Of a stretch of 64,000 nucleotides of DNA, positions 16,976-26,105 are shown in pieces. A model generated the notes under the pieces. That model had not been told where the DNA came from. It did not search any database and saw nothing but the letters and a program-made list of their open reading frames with translations. Position 1 is the stretch's first letter, and every line of letters starts with the position of its first letter. The position numbers were made by a program, and so were the translations under genes. Origin of the DNA: Clostridiaceae bacterium (lineage in GTDB: Bacteria > Bacillota > Clostridia > TANB77 > CAG-508); the NCBI GenBank assembly GCA_021771025.1, contig JAETPW010000002.1:62001-126000 (forward strand). The letters are read 5' to 3'.

Positions 16976-19588
16976 CTATTCTGTTCGTAAAGCTTCTACT
17001 GGATCTTTTTTACTTGCCATTTTGGCTGGAATTAATCCTGCTATTATGGTAAGTAACATACTGATGAATACTAAAATAACTCCTGCTACTGGTGGTACCA
17101 TAGTAGTTACACTAACCCCTGTTATGGCATGAATTATGCTATTAATTGGGAACGTAAGTAATACAGTAATGCCAATTCCCAATAAGCCTGATATTAAGCC
17201 AACAATAAAGGTTTCTGCATTAAATACGCGAGAAATATCTTTTTTGGATGCCCCAATTGCACGTAAGATACCAATTTCTTTGGTTCTTTCTAACACAGAG
17301 ATGTAAGTGATGATTCCGATCATGATAGAGGAAACAATTAAGGAAATGGCTACAAAGGCAATTAATACATAACTAATGGTGTTAATGATTTGACTGACTG
17401 ATTTCATCATGATTCCTACCATATCGGTATAAGTGATGACATTCTCGTCTTTGCCTTCATCTCGTTGTTTTTGGTTATAATCTTCAATCGCTTTGGTGAT
17501 TTCGTCTTTCGCTGCGAAGTCTTTTGGATATATACTGATAGAAGATGGAGTGCTTAAGTCTACTGCTCCTAATTTTTTTAAATTCTTTTCATAGGTTGCA
17601 TCTTTATTTGCCGTGTAGGTTTCCATCATTTTGGCGATTTCTTCACTACTTAATTTACTCATCGCTAATTTTTGTTCGTTGGATAACGAGTTCATCGAAA
17701 ATGTACCGGTTTCTTCATCAGTAGGAAAGGCTAAGCCTGAAAATACATTGGTTTCTGGATGTTCTTTTTGTTCTTTTACGATTTGTGCATCATTGGATTT
17801 TTGAATGACATATTCTTCTAAGTCTTTGGTATAACCAATCCCTGTTGTCATGCTGGTAGCTACACTTTCTGCATTTTGCTTGATGATTCCTACAATTTTA
17901 ATGTCTTCCGCTTCAGCTAATTTTTCTTTTAGGTATTCTTCATTATCACTTTGGTCTACCCATAGTCCATTTTGTTTTTGGTAGTAATCTGAATTTAGTA
18001 ATAGTTTAAAGGATAAATTTAATAGATCTTCATAGGTATAGGAAGTTTGTTCTGGCTCTTCTAATGTTTCTCCTTTTTGGACAGCTTCCCATTTTTTCTT
18101 TAGTTCTTTTTGGTCTTTTAGTCCTAAACTGTATAATGTATAATCACTGATTTCGTTGTTTTCATCAACAATTAAAACGACTTCACCATAAGATTTTGGC
18201 CAACTTCCAGCTAATACGTCATATTGACTTTGCAATAATTCTTCATTATCTAACATTTTCGTCCATACATCGGTATTGGACATCATCATCGAGCTACTTC
18301 CCATCATGGAGGCCATTGACGAATTATTTTGTGCTTCAATCATTTCTCCCATTCCCATGGCATTCATGACTGTACTTGGATTTACGCGAACAACTCCGTT
18401 TGTGGTGTCTGGATTGTATAAATTGATGGATAAGTCATAACTATACTGAATGGCATTACTTTGGCTGGCTATTTTCTGATTTTCGGTTAATTCTTTTTTT
18501 AGTTCTGCCAAATTGTTATTTTCTAATTTATTGGATAAGGTGGTAATCATATCACTCATAATGTCTGATGAATATACTTTTCCTTCTTCATGCCCTGAGG
18601 TATCTTCCTCATTTTCTCCCATCATGGCTTCCATCATGCTTGTCATATCAACGGTTGATTCTTCTATGGTAATCGGATAGGAAGATAGGGTGTCTTCTTC
18701 TACTTTTTGAATGTAGTTTTGTACTCCTGTGGATATGGCTAAAATTAATGCAATTCCAATAATGCCTATACTACCAGCGAAGGAAGTAAGCAAGGTTCTT
18801 CCTTTTTTGGTCATTAAGTTGTTCAAACTTAAACGTAAGGCAGTGAAAAACTTCATGGAAGTTCTTCCTTCTTTTGCTTTTACTTGTTTTTCTTGTTTTT
18901 TGTCTTCTTCCGTAAATGGGTTAGAGTCATCGGTAATTACCCCATCTAATATTTTGACCACTCTAGTAGAATAGGTTTCGGCGAGTTCTGGGTTGTGAGT
19001 TACCATGATGATTAATTTATCTTGGGAGATTTCTTTTAAGATTTCCATGATTTGTACGCTGGTTTTTGTGTCTAACGCTCCTGTTGGTTCATCTGCCAAA
19101 ATAATATCTGGATTGTTCACTAATGCTCTAGCAATTGCCACTCTTTGCATTTGTCCACCAGATAATTGGTTTGGTTTTTTGTGAATTTGTTCGCCAAGCC
19201 CAACATCCTCTAATGCTTTTATGGCTCTTTCTTTTCTTTCTTTGCGGGAAACTCCTGATATGGTTAAGGCCAATTCCACATTCGATAAAATGGTTTGGTG
19301 AGGGATTAAGTTATAGCTTTGAAAAACAAACCCTACTGAATAATTACGGTAGGCATCCCAATCTTTTGCTTTGAATTGTTTGGTTGATTTACCATTGATG
19401 ATTAAATCTCCTGAGGTGTATTGGTCTAGACCTCCGATAATGTTTAATAATGTGGTTTTCCCACATCCACTTTGCCCTAAAATGGAAACGAATTCACTTT
19501 TTCTAAATTCTATACTAATTCCTTTTAGCGCTTCTACTTTTGTGTCTCCTGATAGATAGTCTTTTCTAATTTTTTCTAGTTTTAACAT
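16976..19588 (-). CDS. MacB-like ABC transporter, ATPase fused to FtsX-type permease
   Basis: An 870-residue fusion. Residues 1-230 form a LolD/MacB-type ATPase: Walker [10 protein letters not shown], signature [15 protein letters not shown], Walker [13 protein letters not shown] membrane segment near residue 270 ([16 protein letters not shown]) is followed by a large outside domain, then three C-terminal membrane segments with the FtsX pattern ([38 protein letters not shown]). Such mechanotransmission transporters move lipids, peptides or toxic compounds; the substrate here is unknown. The outside domain has unusual Met clusters ([29 protein letters not shown]). AAGGAGGAATC precedes the ATG. 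Confidence 0.92.
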   Translation of the reverse strand: MLKLEKIRKDYLSGDTKVEALKGISIEFRKSEFVSILGQSGCGKTTLLNIIGGLDQYTSGDLIINGKSTKQFKAKDWDAYRNYSVGFVFQSYNLIPHQTILSNVELALTISGVSRKERKERAIKALEDVGLGEQIHKKPNQLSGGQMQRVAIARALVNNPDIILADEPTGALDTKTSVQIMEILKEISQDKLIIMVTHNPELAETYSTRVVKILDGVITDDSNPFTEEDKKQEKQVKAKEGRTSMKFFTALRLSLNNLMTKKGRTLLTSFAGSIGIIGIALILAISTGVQNYIQKVEEDTLSSYPITIEESTVDMTSMMEAMMGENEEDTSGHEEGKVYSSDIMSDMITTLSNKLENNNLAELKKELTENQKIASQSNAIQYSYDLSINLYNPDTTNGVVRVNPSTVMNAMGMGEMIEAQNNSSMASMMGSSSMMMSNTDVWTKMLDNEELLQSQYDVLAGSWPKSYGEVVLIVDENNEISDYTLYSLGLKDQKELKKKWEAVQKGETLEEPEQTSYTYEDLLNLSFKLLLNSDYYQKQNGLWVDQSDNEEYLKEKLAEAEDIKIVGIIKQNAESVATSMTTGIGYTKDLEEYVIQKSNDAQIVKEQKEHPETNVFSGLAFPTDEETGTFSMNSLSNEQKLAMSKLSSEEIAKMMETYTANKDATYEKNLKKLGAVDLSTPSSISIYPKDFAAKDEITKAIEDYNQKQRDEGKDENVITYTDMVGIMMKSVSQIINTISYVLIAFVAISLIVSSIMIGIITYISVLERTKEIGILRAIGASKKDISRVFNAETFIVGLISGLLGIGITVLLTFPINSIIHAITGVSVTTMVPPVAGVILVFISMLLTIIAGLIPAKMASKKDPVEALRTE

Positions 19589-19623
19589 GATTCCTCCTTA
19601 ATTTGTTTGACTATTTTCAGTAT

Positions 19624-19652
19624 ATTATCGCATATTCAATACATGATTGCAA
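19624..19652 (-). promoter_or_regulatory. Promoter of the MacB-like gene
   Basis: Minus-strand TTGCAA (19647-19652), 17-base spacer, GATAAT (19624-19629), 35 bases before the start. Confidence 0.6.
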
Positions 19653-19685
19653 ATTTTTTTATGAGAGTTCACAAAGAATTCACAT

Positions 19686-19723
19686 AAAAAAAATTAGGAG
19701 TTAAAAACTTAATTTTAACCCCC
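19686..19723 (-). terminator. Terminator downstream of the Nudix gene
   Basis: Minus strand GGGGTTAAAA, short loop, TTTTTAACTCC, followed by TAATTTTTTTT. It lies about 150 bases after the Nudix stop, beyond the tandem repeat. Confidence 0.65.
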
Positions 19724-19763
19724 TTTAATTAAATTACGCTTTTTTTGTTTTGAGCAAGCGTTT

Positions 19764-19851
19764 ACTCGAATATATCGCTCACCATTTTTATGAGTTGTGA
19801 AACACTCGAATATATTGTTCGCCATTTTTTATGAGTTGCGAAACACTCGAA
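19764..19851. repeat. 40-bp tandem repeat, 2.2 units
   Basis: Unit ACTCGAATATATCGCTCACC, ATTTTTATGAGTTGTGAAAC occurs at 19764-19803, again with small changes at 19804-19844, and as a short start at 19845-19851. It is non-coding and lies just after the Nudix gene. Confidence 0.75.
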
Positions 19852-19875
19852 TTATTCAATAGTTGTTCTTTATTT

Positions 19876-20490
19876 TTAATCAAACTGTGTTTGCCAATTC
19901 TCATCCTTAGATGCCTTAAAACACATCTCAATTTGTTCTTTGGTTGTCTTTTCTTCGGCTAAATTATCTGGTATTTCGTCTAATGAAAAATAGTTGATTT
20001 CTGTTGTTTCGCTATTTTTTATAAATTCTCCCGCTACTAAATCACATAAAACAAATACTTTGCATATTCCATAAGCGTATATTGGTTTGTTATGTTTATT
20101 TCTATCTTGTACTGCAATTATTTTTCTCGTTTTAACATCTAGTCCAGTTTCTTCTTTAACTTCTTTTATTGTATTTGATTTTACCGATTCTAATACATCA
20201 CACCAACCACCCGGCAAAGCCCAAGTTCCATTATTTTCGTGAACTAATAAAATTTTATTTTCTTTCATAATAGCTGCCCTTGTATCTATTTTTGGTGTTT
20301 GATAACCTGTTTCATGGCAGAATAAGTCTTTTACTCTTTCTAAGTTAATATTACTTTTTTCTGCTATCATTTCTGCTGATATTTCTCGTAGTCTTTCATA
20401 TCTTTCTCTGTCATAAACATTATCAGTATAAGTAAGTCCTATTTGTGCTAAACTTTGAATTTCCATTGCCCATTTTAGCCATTTTTCCAT
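19876..20490 (-). CDS. Nudix hydrolase with N-terminal Nudix_N-type domain
   Basis: A 204-residue Nudix enzyme. Residues 1-60 form the helical N-terminal extension (MEKWLKWAMEIQSLAQIGLT) seen in ADP-sugar/nucleoside-diphosphate Nudix proteins. The Nudix box is GGWCDVLESVKSNTIKEVKE followed by ETGL: the metal-binding glutamates are present, with Lys in the usual Arg position. It hydrolyses a nucleoside diphosphate linked to some group; the substrate cannot be read. It follows the MazG-like gene by 30 bases on the same strand, probably one transcript, which fits a nucleotide house-cleaning role. Confidence 0.9.
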   Translation of the reverse strand: MEKWLKWAMEIQSLAQIGLTYTDNVYDRERYERLREISAEMIAEKSNINLERVKDLFCHETGYQTPKIDTRAAIMKENKILLVHENNGTWALPGGWCDVLESVKSNTIKEVKEETGLDVKTRKIIAVQDRNKHNKPIYAYGICKVFVLCDLVAGEFIKNSETTEINYFSLDEIPDNLAEEKTTKEQIEMCFKASKDENWQTQFD

Positions 20491-20520
20491 TTATATCTCT
20501 TCTCCTTTTAACTATTTAGC

Positions 20521-20844
20521 TTAGTTATTTTCTTCTACGTCGATTAAATACACCCTTTCTTCAAAGGCTCCTTTTTTATTATTTTTAGCCTTTCTAGCAT
20601 TTTCTACTTCTTCTATTGATATATTTCTTTTTTTCATTATGGTGAAAATTACTTCCATTAAATCTGCTAATTCTTCAATCGAATGTACCTCTATAAATTC
20701 GTTAGCTTCCTCAATTATCTTTTTGTCTAATTCTTGTAAATATTCTTGCTCGTCTAATATTTTATAGTTACATTTTTTTCCCTGTATGGAATTAATATTT
20801 TGTGGTATTTTATCTCTTACTAATTTGTTATATTCATACTTCAT
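20521..20844 (-). CDS. MazG-like/PRA-PH family nucleotide pyrophosphohydrolase
   Basis: A 107-residue all-alpha NTP pyrophosphatase-type protein. It begins with the family hallmark YNKLVRDKIP and has the metal-binding helices KKIIEEANEF and EELADLMEVI. Related proteins are annotated as phosphoribosyl-ATP pyrophosphohydrolase-like, but this stand-alone form lies away from his genes and next to a Nudix hydrolase, so removal of odd nucleotides is more likely. TAGGAGACGATAAAG precedes the ATG. Confidence 0.88.
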   Translation of the reverse strand: MKYEYNKLVRDKIPQNINSIQGKKCNYKILDEQEYLQELDKKIIEEANEFIEVHSIEELADLMEVIFTIMKKRNISIEEVENARKAKNNKKGAFEERVYLIDVEENN

Positions 20845-20872
20845 CTTTATCGTCTCCTATCCATTTGTATAT

Positions 20873-20901
20873 ATAATAAAACAAATGTTTTTTAATGTCA
20901 A
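20873..20901 (-). promoter_or_regulatory. Promoter of the MazG-like/Nudix pair
   Basis: Minus-strand TTGACA (20896-20901), 17-base spacer, TATTAT (20873-20878), 29 bases before the MazG-like start. Confidence 0.75.
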
Positions 20902-20929
20902 TACTTTTAAAAATTTATCTAAAAAATAC

Positions 20930-21160
20930 GTTACTGGTTAACACTTTTACATTAAAATAGCTCTGAATCCAAGTTATCTGTGTATTGTCCGGATAAATTT
21001 ACGTCCGACAGTTCCCTAAGACCCGCGTTAGGCTTAAAACCCGATCACCGGCTTCTTTGTGAGGGACTTAAGGGTTTTAAAAAGACCCTGCTATGGAGGA
21101 TTAAATTTATCCGGACAATACACAGATAACTTGGATTCAGAGCGGACTCATTCCTCAAAG
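20930..21160. repeat. Hairpin element copy E (full length)
   Basis: From GTTACTGGTTAACACTTTTA to GGACTCATTCCTCAAAG. Arms ATCCAAGTTATCTGTGTATT plus GTCCGG pair with CCGGAC plus AATACACAGATAACTTGGAT; the G-for-T change in GTCCGG is matched on the other arm. Inner stem TTAAAACCC/GGGTTTTAA. Just left of it, AAAAATTTATCTAAAAAATAC (20910-20929) looks like a scrap of another copy. Confidence 0.85.
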
Positions 21161-21200
21161 TATTATCCTGTACCTCTCATGGATACTAAAAATGAATATC

Positions 21201-21229
21201 TTGACAAATAATCTTCTTTCCGGTATGAT
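21201..21229 (+). promoter_or_regulatory. Promoter of pyrB
   Basis: TTGACA (21201-21206), 17-base spacer, TATGAT (21224-21229). Transcription from about 21236 gives a leader of ~125 nt before pyrB. Confidence 0.75.
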
Positions 21230-21251
21230 AACAAAAAACAAAACAAGAATC

Positions 21252-21305
21252 AAACGTTGAAAGATATTTTTGTTACTAAACGTTAAGTAAACTTTCACGT
21301 TTACT
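21252..21305 (+). promoter_or_regulatory. pyrB leader with mutually exclusive stems
   Basis: AAACGTTGAAAG (21252-21263) can pair with CTTTCACGTTT (21292-21302) with one bulge, while AGTAAAC (21286-21292) pairs perfectly with GTTTACT (21299-21305). The two structures share bases and cannot coexist. It does not look like a PyrR-binding attenuator. A switch is inferred, not shown. Confidence 0.35.
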
Positions 21306-21314
21306 AGTACGATG

Positions 21315-21362
21315 AAAGGAGGAATATGTTGGCACAAAAAGCTAACATATGCTAAAAAAATG
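21315..21362 (+). promoter_or_regulatory. Ribosome site separated from the pyrB start by a stem-loop
   Basis: AAAGGAGG (21315-21322), then a 10-bp stem ATATGTTGGC (21324-21333) with GCTAACATAT (21341-21350) around ACAAAAA, then GCTAAAAAA and ATG at 21360. One G-U pair. Almost the same sequence precedes ntpB and, on paper, the acidic protein at 60253. Confidence 0.65.
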
Positions 21363-22277
21363 AAACACCTAATTGATATTAAAGACTTATCTATTGAAGA
21401 AATTAACGAGCTAATCTGTGTTGCCAATTCTATCATCGCTGATGAGAACTCTTATTCTCAAATGTGCCGTGGTAAAATCTTAGCAACACTTTTTTTTGAA
21501 CCAAGTACCAGAACCAGACTTAGTTTTGAATCTGCTATGTTACGTTTAGGAGGGCAAGTTCTTGGTTTTTCTTCTGCTAATAGTAGCTCTGCTGCTAAAG
21601 GAGAAAGTGTCTCCGATACTATCCGTACTGTCAGTTGCTATTCTGACATCATAGCCATGAGGCACCCTAAAGAAGGAGCACCTTTTGTTGGTTCTTTAAC
21701 TTCTACTGTTCCTGTTATTAATGCAGGTGATGGTGGGCATAACCATCCAACGCAAACGTTAACTGATTTATTAACCATTCATCAAGAAAAAGGAAGGCTA
21801 ACCAACTTTACCATTGGTTTCTGTGGAGATCTTAAATTTGGTAGAACTGTACACTCTTTAGTCACTGCTCTTACCCGTTATACTGGCATCAAATTTGTCT
21901 TTATTTCTCCCCATGAACTAACTATACCAGAATACCTAAAAAAAGAAGTTTTAGCCAAAAATCAGATAGCCTATACTGAAACTACAAACCTAGAAGACTC
22001 TATCCATGATTTAGATATCCTTTATATGACTAGAGTACAAAAAGAACGCTTCTTCAACGAGGACGACTATGTACGTTTAAAAGACTATTATATTTTAACA
22101 AAAGCTAAACTAGAAAAAGCTAAGACCGATTTATGTATTATGCACCCTCTACCACGTGTCAACGAAATTGCTGTAGAAGTAGATAGCGATCCACGTGCTT
22201 GTTATTTTAAACAAGTAAGTTATGGCAGGTACATCAGAATGGCTCTCATTCTCAAATTGCTTGATTTGCTTAATTAG
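21360..22277 (+). CDS. pyrB: Aspartate carbamoyltransferase, catalytic chain
   Basis: A 305-residue catalytic subunit that makes N-carbamoyl-aspartate from carbamoyl phosphate and aspartate, the committed step of pyrimidine synthesis. The carbamoyl-phosphate loop [12 protein letters not shown] (near residue 50), [14 protein letters not shown] and [10 protein letters not shown] are all intact. The frame extends 16 codons upstream to 21312, but that part covers the ribosome site and hairpin and does not look like Pyr[12 protein letters not shown] at 21360 is the normal family start. pyrI follows 256 bases downstream. Confidence 0.96.
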   Translation: MKHLIDIKDLSIEEINELICVANSIIADENSYSQMCRGKILATLFFEPSTRTRLSFESAMLRLGGQVLGFSSANSSSAAKGESVSDTIRTVSCYSDIIAMRHPKEGAPFVGSLTSTVPVINAGDGGHNHPTQTLTDLLTIHQEKGRLTNFTIGFCGDLKFGRTVHSLVTALTRYTGIKFVFISPHELTIPEYLKKEVLAKNQIAYTETTNLEDSIHDLDILYMTRVQKERFFNEDDYVRLKDYYILTKAKLEKAKTDLCIMHPLPRVNEIAVEVDSDPRACYFKQVSYGRYIRMALILKLLDLLN

Positions 22278-22295
22278 GTTGCCAAATTGTTGCCA

Positions 22296-22340
22296 AGTTG
22301 GGGACGGGGTAAAAAAAGGTAATTTTCACTTTTTTGGGAC
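22296..22340. repeat. REP-like GGGGACGGGGTAAAA fragment
   Basis: TTGGGGACGGGGTAAAAAAA followed by CTTTTTTGGGACAGGTT: a partial, diverged relative of the palindrome at 29673-29725. The rest of the pyrB-pyrI gap (to 22490) shows an AT-rich spacer with CTAAGC/GCTTAT-like inverted bits and no gene. Confidence 0.5.
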
Positions 22341-22490
22341 AGGTTAATTGATAAAGAATTTAAGCGTTTTTTATCAAATTAGCTTATGTATTGTATATTT
22401 ATCTTTTTATCCCCTAAGCTAATTTAATCGATGCTAAATGCTTATTTTCCCCTCTTAGTTTAAGTGCTTTTTTTATTTACTACTATAATG

Positions 22491-22536
22491 AAAGGAGGGT
22501 ATGTTAGCGAAAAGCTAATGTACGTGAGAAAAAATG
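22491..22536 (+). promoter_or_regulatory. Ribosome site separated from the pyrI start by a stem-loop
   Basis: AAAGGAGGG (22491-22499), then GTATGTTAGC (22499-22508) pairing over 10 bp with GCTAATGTAC (22514-22523), with two G-U pairs, loop GAAAA, then GTGAGAAAAA and ATG at 22534. The upstream ATG at 22488 is out of frame with pyrI, so the block is not an N-terminal coding extension. Confidence 0.65.
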
Positions 22537-22950
22537 AATATTGATACGATAAAAAATGGTTATGTGATTGATCATATTAAAGCCGGTCAGGCTATGGAAA
22601 TTTATGATTATTTACGTTTAGGTGATTTAGATTGTTCTGTTGCCATTATTAAAAATGCGAGAAGCCAAAAAATGGGCAGAAAAGATATCATTAAAATCGA
22701 TCAAAATATCCCTATTGATATTGATGTACTTGGATATTTAGATCCTAATATTACGATTAATGTAATTAGAAATAACGAAAAAGTAAAAAAATTTAAACCA
22801 GATTTACCTGAAAAATTGGTGAATGTTATTTCTTGTAAAAATCCTCGCTGTATTACTTCGATTGAGCAAGAATTACCTCACATTTGTATTCTTACTGATC
22901 CCGAAAATCGTACTTATCGTTGCCAGTATTGTGAATCAAAGGTCAACTAA
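22534..22950 (+). CDS. pyrI: Aspartate carbamoyltransferase, regulatory chain
   Basis: A 138-residue PyrI, the zinc-containing subunit that gives the enzyme allosteric control by nucleotides. The N-terminal nucleotide-binding part includes IKNGYVIDHIKAGQAM, and the zinc site near the C-terminus has CKNPRC and CQYCE, the four expected cysteines. It lies downstream of pyrB on the same strand. The presence of pyrI supports a clostridial-type rather than Bacillus-type pyrimidine pathway. Confidence 0.95.
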   Translation: MNIDTIKNGYVIDHIKAGQAMEIYDYLRLGDLDCSVAIIKNARSQKMGRKDIIKIDQNIPIDIDVLGYLDPNITINVIRNNEKVKKFKPDLPEKLVNVISCKNPRCITSIEQELPHICILTDPENRTYRCQYCESKVN

Positions 22951-22989
22951 GTGGACTTAATTGGTGCTACGTAAAATGTACCCCCTCCT

Positions 22990-23082
22990 CAATTGGACAA
23001 ATTGATAAAATGTCCCAAACAGAAACGTCCCCAATTGGACACTTGCGAAATGTCCCAAACAAAAACGTCCCCAATTGGACAT
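22990..23082. repeat. REP-like GTCC family, two units (inverted)
   Basis: AATTGGACAAATTGATAAAA, then TGTCCCAAACAGAAACGTCC and a second TGTCCCAAACAAAAACGTCC, each ending CCAATTGGAC. The last TTGGAC is placed as the -35 box of smpB. Confidence 0.75.
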
Positions 23083-23104
23083 TTGCTTTTTTTTGTGATA
23101 TACT
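23075..23104 (+). promoter_or_regulatory. Promoter of smpB, -35 inside a REP unit
   Basis: TTGGAC (23075-23080) is the end of the REP unit; an 18-base spacer leads to TATACT (23099-23104), 36 bases before smpB. Confidence 0.55.
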
Positions 23105-23140
23105 TGGGTCAATTGTTATGCCAAAGAAAGGAAGATCTTT

Positions 23141-23596
23141 ATGGAAACTCGATTGATTGCTAAGAATCCAACTGCCTATCATAATTATGTGATTGAAGAT
23201 AAATTAGAGGCTGGTATTGTGCTTAGTGGGACGGAGATTAAGTCGATTCGTCAAGGTAAGGTGAATTTGAAAGATTGTTATGCCATGATTAAAAAGGGTG
23301 AAGTGTATATTGTTGGTATGCACATTAGCCCTTATGAACATGGTAGTTTGTTTAATAAAGATCCTTTGCGTGATCGTAAGTTGCTATTAAAAAAAAGGGA
23401 AATTCGTAGATTGATTGGGCTTACCCAGCAAAAGGGTTATAGCTTAGTTCCTATTTCGTTGTATTTTAAGGGTAGTTTGGTTAAGGTTGATCTTGGTTTT
23501 GGAAAAGGAAAGAAGTTGTTTGATAAGAGGCAAGAATTGGCGAAAAAGGATGCTGATCGACAGATTGCTTCTATGCTTAAAGCACGAAATGGATAA
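23141..23596 (+). CDS. smpB: SsrA-binding protein SmpB
   Basis: A 151-residue SmpB, which binds tmRNA and brings it to stalled ribosomes for trans-translation. Blocks NPTAYHNYVIEDKLEAGIVL, GTEIKSIRQGKVNLKD and the lysine/arginine-rich C-terminal tail (KKLFDKRQELAKKDADRQI) are typical. AAAGGAAGATCTTT precedes the ATG. The tmRNA gene ssrA is often nearby, but I see no sign of it within the following 120 bases. Confidence 0.97.
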   Translation: METRLIAKNPTAYHNYVIEDKLEAGIVLSGTEIKSIRQGKVNLKDCYAMIKKGEVYIVGMHISPYEHGSLFNKDPLRDRKLLLKKREIRRLIGLTQQKGYSLVPISLYFKGSLVKVDLGFGKGKKLFDKRQELAKKDADRQIASMLKARNG

Positions 23597-23616
23597 GAAA
23601 AAGAGTTTAGGATAAA

Positions 23617-23656
23617 AAAGATTTCTTGTATGACTACTACAAGAAATCTTTTTTTG
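23617..23656. terminator. Terminator of smpB
   Basis: Perfect 14-bp stem AAAGATTTCTTGTA/TACAAGAAATCTTT with loop TGACTAC, followed by TTTTG. The A-run on the other side allows it to act also for the converging MFS gene. Confidence 0.9.
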
Positions 23657-23719
23657 TTTTTTGGTTTCGGTGTGTTTATTATTTTATTCGGTAACCTTTC
23701 TGATCAATAAATTTTTATT

Positions 23720-24988
23720 TTATTGTTTTATATCACTTTCCTGATATTCTTCTGGCTTTAATCCTACTTTGTCTTTCATATAAGATAATACCATTAATAT
23801 AATTAATAGAAAAGTTGTACCAAAGATCAATAAAGCTATTGATGTTGTTGTTTTGCTTAGTATCCAAGCAGCTAATGAACCAACAACAACACGAAATAGA
23901 TTCTGTACGATTCCATTAGCTGTATAAATTTGATCGATAATTTTCGGCGTAGAGAAATTTCCTAAATAGCGATTGATTAATCCGTTAAATGATCCATAGA
24001 ATCCTTTTACTAAGATAAATGCGATGGTTACTAGCACTATGGCTACTTCAAATGGAATTTTTAGAATAACGATCATTCCTGATAAAATTCCGGCTATGAT
24101 GACGGTTAGTGCCAATACGCTTAGTGTTCTATTCTTGAATTTTTCGTGTAAAACGTTTTGTTTTCGTGAGCCAATTCCTGATGCTATACCAAAGATAGCC
24201 GATAAAATTCCTATGATTTCAGGGGTAATTTGCATTTCTTGTAATAGACTGGTTCGGCAGGTAGAATACACACAAAAGATCCCCCACATCACTCCTGAAA
24301 ATAGAAGTAATCCTCTCATTCTTTTGGAGTTGAAAATGAAATGGAATCCTCCTCTTAGTTTTAACAAATATTCATCAATTTGGGCACTTGGTTTTTCTTC
24401 TTTCGTGGTTGGTTCAGTAAACCCAAGTGAAATGATAAAAGCAATAATCGAAATGGTTGCTGAGGCAATAAAAGGAATGTATGGATTTACGGCATATAAA
24501 AAACCAGATAGCATAGCTGTTATCGCATCTAAATAGAAATAGTGTGAACTTCCTTTTCCTTCTATGCGAGAAAATATTTTTCCTTTTTCTTTCGATTGAG
24601 GAATGGATATCGTAAGTAAACTTGGTTCTGCTATATTTTTTAACGAAAAACACAATGCACTAATGAATTCAGCAATTAATAATTGTACTAAATTTGTACT
24701 CATCATGATAATGAGCACATAGATAGCATTGAAAATATTGCTAATGCACACGCATTTTTTCTTTCCTAATTTTTGAATGAGCAAAATAGCAGGAATTTGT
24801 AACACGATCATAAATAGCCCATATGCGGATTCTGCTAGAACGATGTCTGAAAGATTTATGTTTCTGATCTGGGTTAAAAAGATGATTTTGATGACATAGA
24901 AAAATACAACATCAGCAGATATACTTCGGTAAATGGGATAGAGCCTCATATTATTTTTTCTTATCTTGGCTTGTTTTTTTTCGTTCAT
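23720..24988 (-). CDS. MFS transporter
   Basis: A 422-residue major facilitator protein with about twelve hydrophobic segments and a cytoplasmic middle loop around residues 190-215 (GFTEPTTKEEKPSAQIDEY). The first half has ILLIQKLGKKKCVCISNIFN, at the place of the usual motif A between helices 2 and 3. It belongs to a branch related to multidrug or small-molecule exporters; the substrate is unknown. AAGGAGAAACCAAAGAA precedes the start. It stands alone between two terminators. Confidence 0.85.
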   Translation of the reverse strand: MNEKKQAKIRKNNMRLYPIYRSISADVVFFYVIKIIFLTQIRNINLSDIVLAESAYGLFMIVLQIPAILLIQKLGKKKCVCISNIFNAIYVLIIMMSTNLVQLLIAEFISALCFSLKNIAEPSLLTISIPQSKEKGKIFSRIEGKGSSHYFYLDAITAMLSGFLYAVNPYIPFIASATISIIAFIISLGFTEPTTKEEKPSAQIDEYLLKLRGGFHFIFNSKRMRGLLLFSGVMWGIFCVYSTCRTSLLQEMQITPEIIGILSAIFGIASGIGSRKQNVLHEKFKNRTLSVLALTVIIAGILSGMIVILKIPFEVAIVLVTIAFILVKGFYGSFNGLINRYLGNFSTPKIIDQIYTANGIVQNLFRVVVGSLAAWILSKTTTSIALLIFGTTFLLIILMVLSYMKDKVGLKPEEYQESDIKQ

Positions 24989-25129
24989 TTCTTTGGTTTC
25001 TCCTTAGTTTGTCAGTTTGTGCTTTCTTTATTTTTTTATTGTTTTATTATTTGCTTTTTTCGTACTTATTGTTTTCAAACCATACTTTTTCTGGTTATCA
25101 TTAAAAAACTATTTTATGATAATAAACTA

Positions 25130-25161
25130 GAAAAAGCAAGGAAGGTCCTTCCTATGCTTTT
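25130..25161 (-). terminator. Terminator overlapping the fba stop codon
   Basis: Minus strand AAGCATAGGAAGG, loop, CCTTCCTTGCTTTTTC. The TAG stop of fba lies in the left arm. Confidence 0.8.
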
Positions 25162-26081
25162 CCTGCTGAACCAAATACATTGGTCATTTTGTGTTTTACG
25201 GTTTCTTGGATTAGTTCTCTTGCTACTCCTAAGTATTTTCTTGGATCAAAAGCATTTGGATTTTCGGCAAATGTCTTACGAATTCCTGCTGTCATGGCTA
25301 AACGCAAATCAGTATCTACGTTTATTTTGGATACTCCTGAGATACTTGCTTGATGTAGCATTTCATCTGGTACTCCTTTAGCTCCCGGAATGTCTCCTCC
25401 ATATTGGTTACACATTTCTACTAAGGAAGGAATTACAGTTGATGCCCCATGTAATACGATTGGTGTTGCTGGAATACGATTTTTGATTTCTTGTAAAATA
25501 TCGAAACGTAATTTGGCTTCTCCTTTGAATTTATAGGCACCATGGCTTGTTCCTATCGCAATGGCTAAAGAATCACATCCGGTACGTTTGACGAATTCTT
25601 CTGCTTGAGCAGGATCGGTGTACATGGCATCAGAAGCTGCTACATTTACTTCATCTTCAATTCCTGCTAATTTTCCTAATTCCGCTTCTACTACTACCCC
25701 TTTGCTATGAGCATATTCTACTACTTGTTTGGTTAGCGCAATATTTTCTTCAAAATCATATTTTGATCCATCAATCATGACAGAAGTAAAACCATGATCA
25801 ATGCACATTTTAGCTGTTTCAAAATCTGGTCCATGGTCTAGGTGCATGGCAATCGGAATGTTAGGGTGTTCTTCTACCGCTGCTTCTACCATTTTCATTA
25901 AATAACCAATTTTAGCATATTTGATGGCACTAGAAGAGGCTTGCAAGATAACCGGTGAATTGGTTACTGCTGCTGCATCTACAATCCCTTGCATAATTTC
26001 CATATCATTTACATTAAATGCTCCTATGGCAAATTTCTCCTTCATGGATTTTTCAAACATTTCTTGGGTTGTCACTAACAT
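25152..26081 (-). CDS. fba: Class II fructose-bisphosphate aldolase
   Basis: A 309-residue zinc-dependent aldolase that splits fructose-1,6-bisphosphate to DHAP and glyceraldehyde-3-phosphate in glycolysis. The metal-binding HLDHGP (near residue 80), the later LAIAIGTSHGAYKF with its metal His, and LHGAST are intact. Start put at 26081 because GTGAGGA lies directly against the longer ATG at 26087 but 7 bases from this one. Its 5' UTR contains a 53-bp perfect inverted repeat. Confidence 0.96.
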   Translation of the reverse strand: MLVTTQEMFEKSMKEKFAIGAFNVNDMEIMQGIVDAAAVTNSPVILQASSSAIKYAKIGYLMKMVEAAVEEHPNIPIAMHLDHGPDFETAKMCIDHGFTSVMIDGSKYDFEENIALTKQVVEYAHSKGVVVEAELGKLAGIEDEVNVAASDAMYTDPAQAEEFVKRTGCDSLAIAIGTSHGAYKFKGEAKLRFDILQEIKNRIPATPIVLHGASTVIPSLVEMCNQYGGDIPGAKGVPDEMLHQASISGVSKINVDTDLRLAMTAGIRKTFAENPNAFDPRKYLGVARELIQETVKHKMTNVFGSAGKA

Positions 26082-26105
26082 ATTCATTCCTCACTTTCTT
26101 ATTTG

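Noticed and set aside
21312..21359. Sixteen-residue N-terminal extension of PyrB ([12 protein letters not shown])
   Set aside because: It covers the SD and hairpin; the matching block before pyrI is out of frame, so it is not coding.
22458..22489. Separate pyrI promoter ending in TATAAT at 22484
   Set aside because: Transcription would start inside the ribosome site of pyrI, and the -35 is poor; co-transcription with pyrB is simpler.
14164..23082. GTCC/GGGGACG units as a CRISPR array
   Set aside because: Units occur in ones or twos, in both orientations, at gene ends, with no regular spacers and no cas genes.
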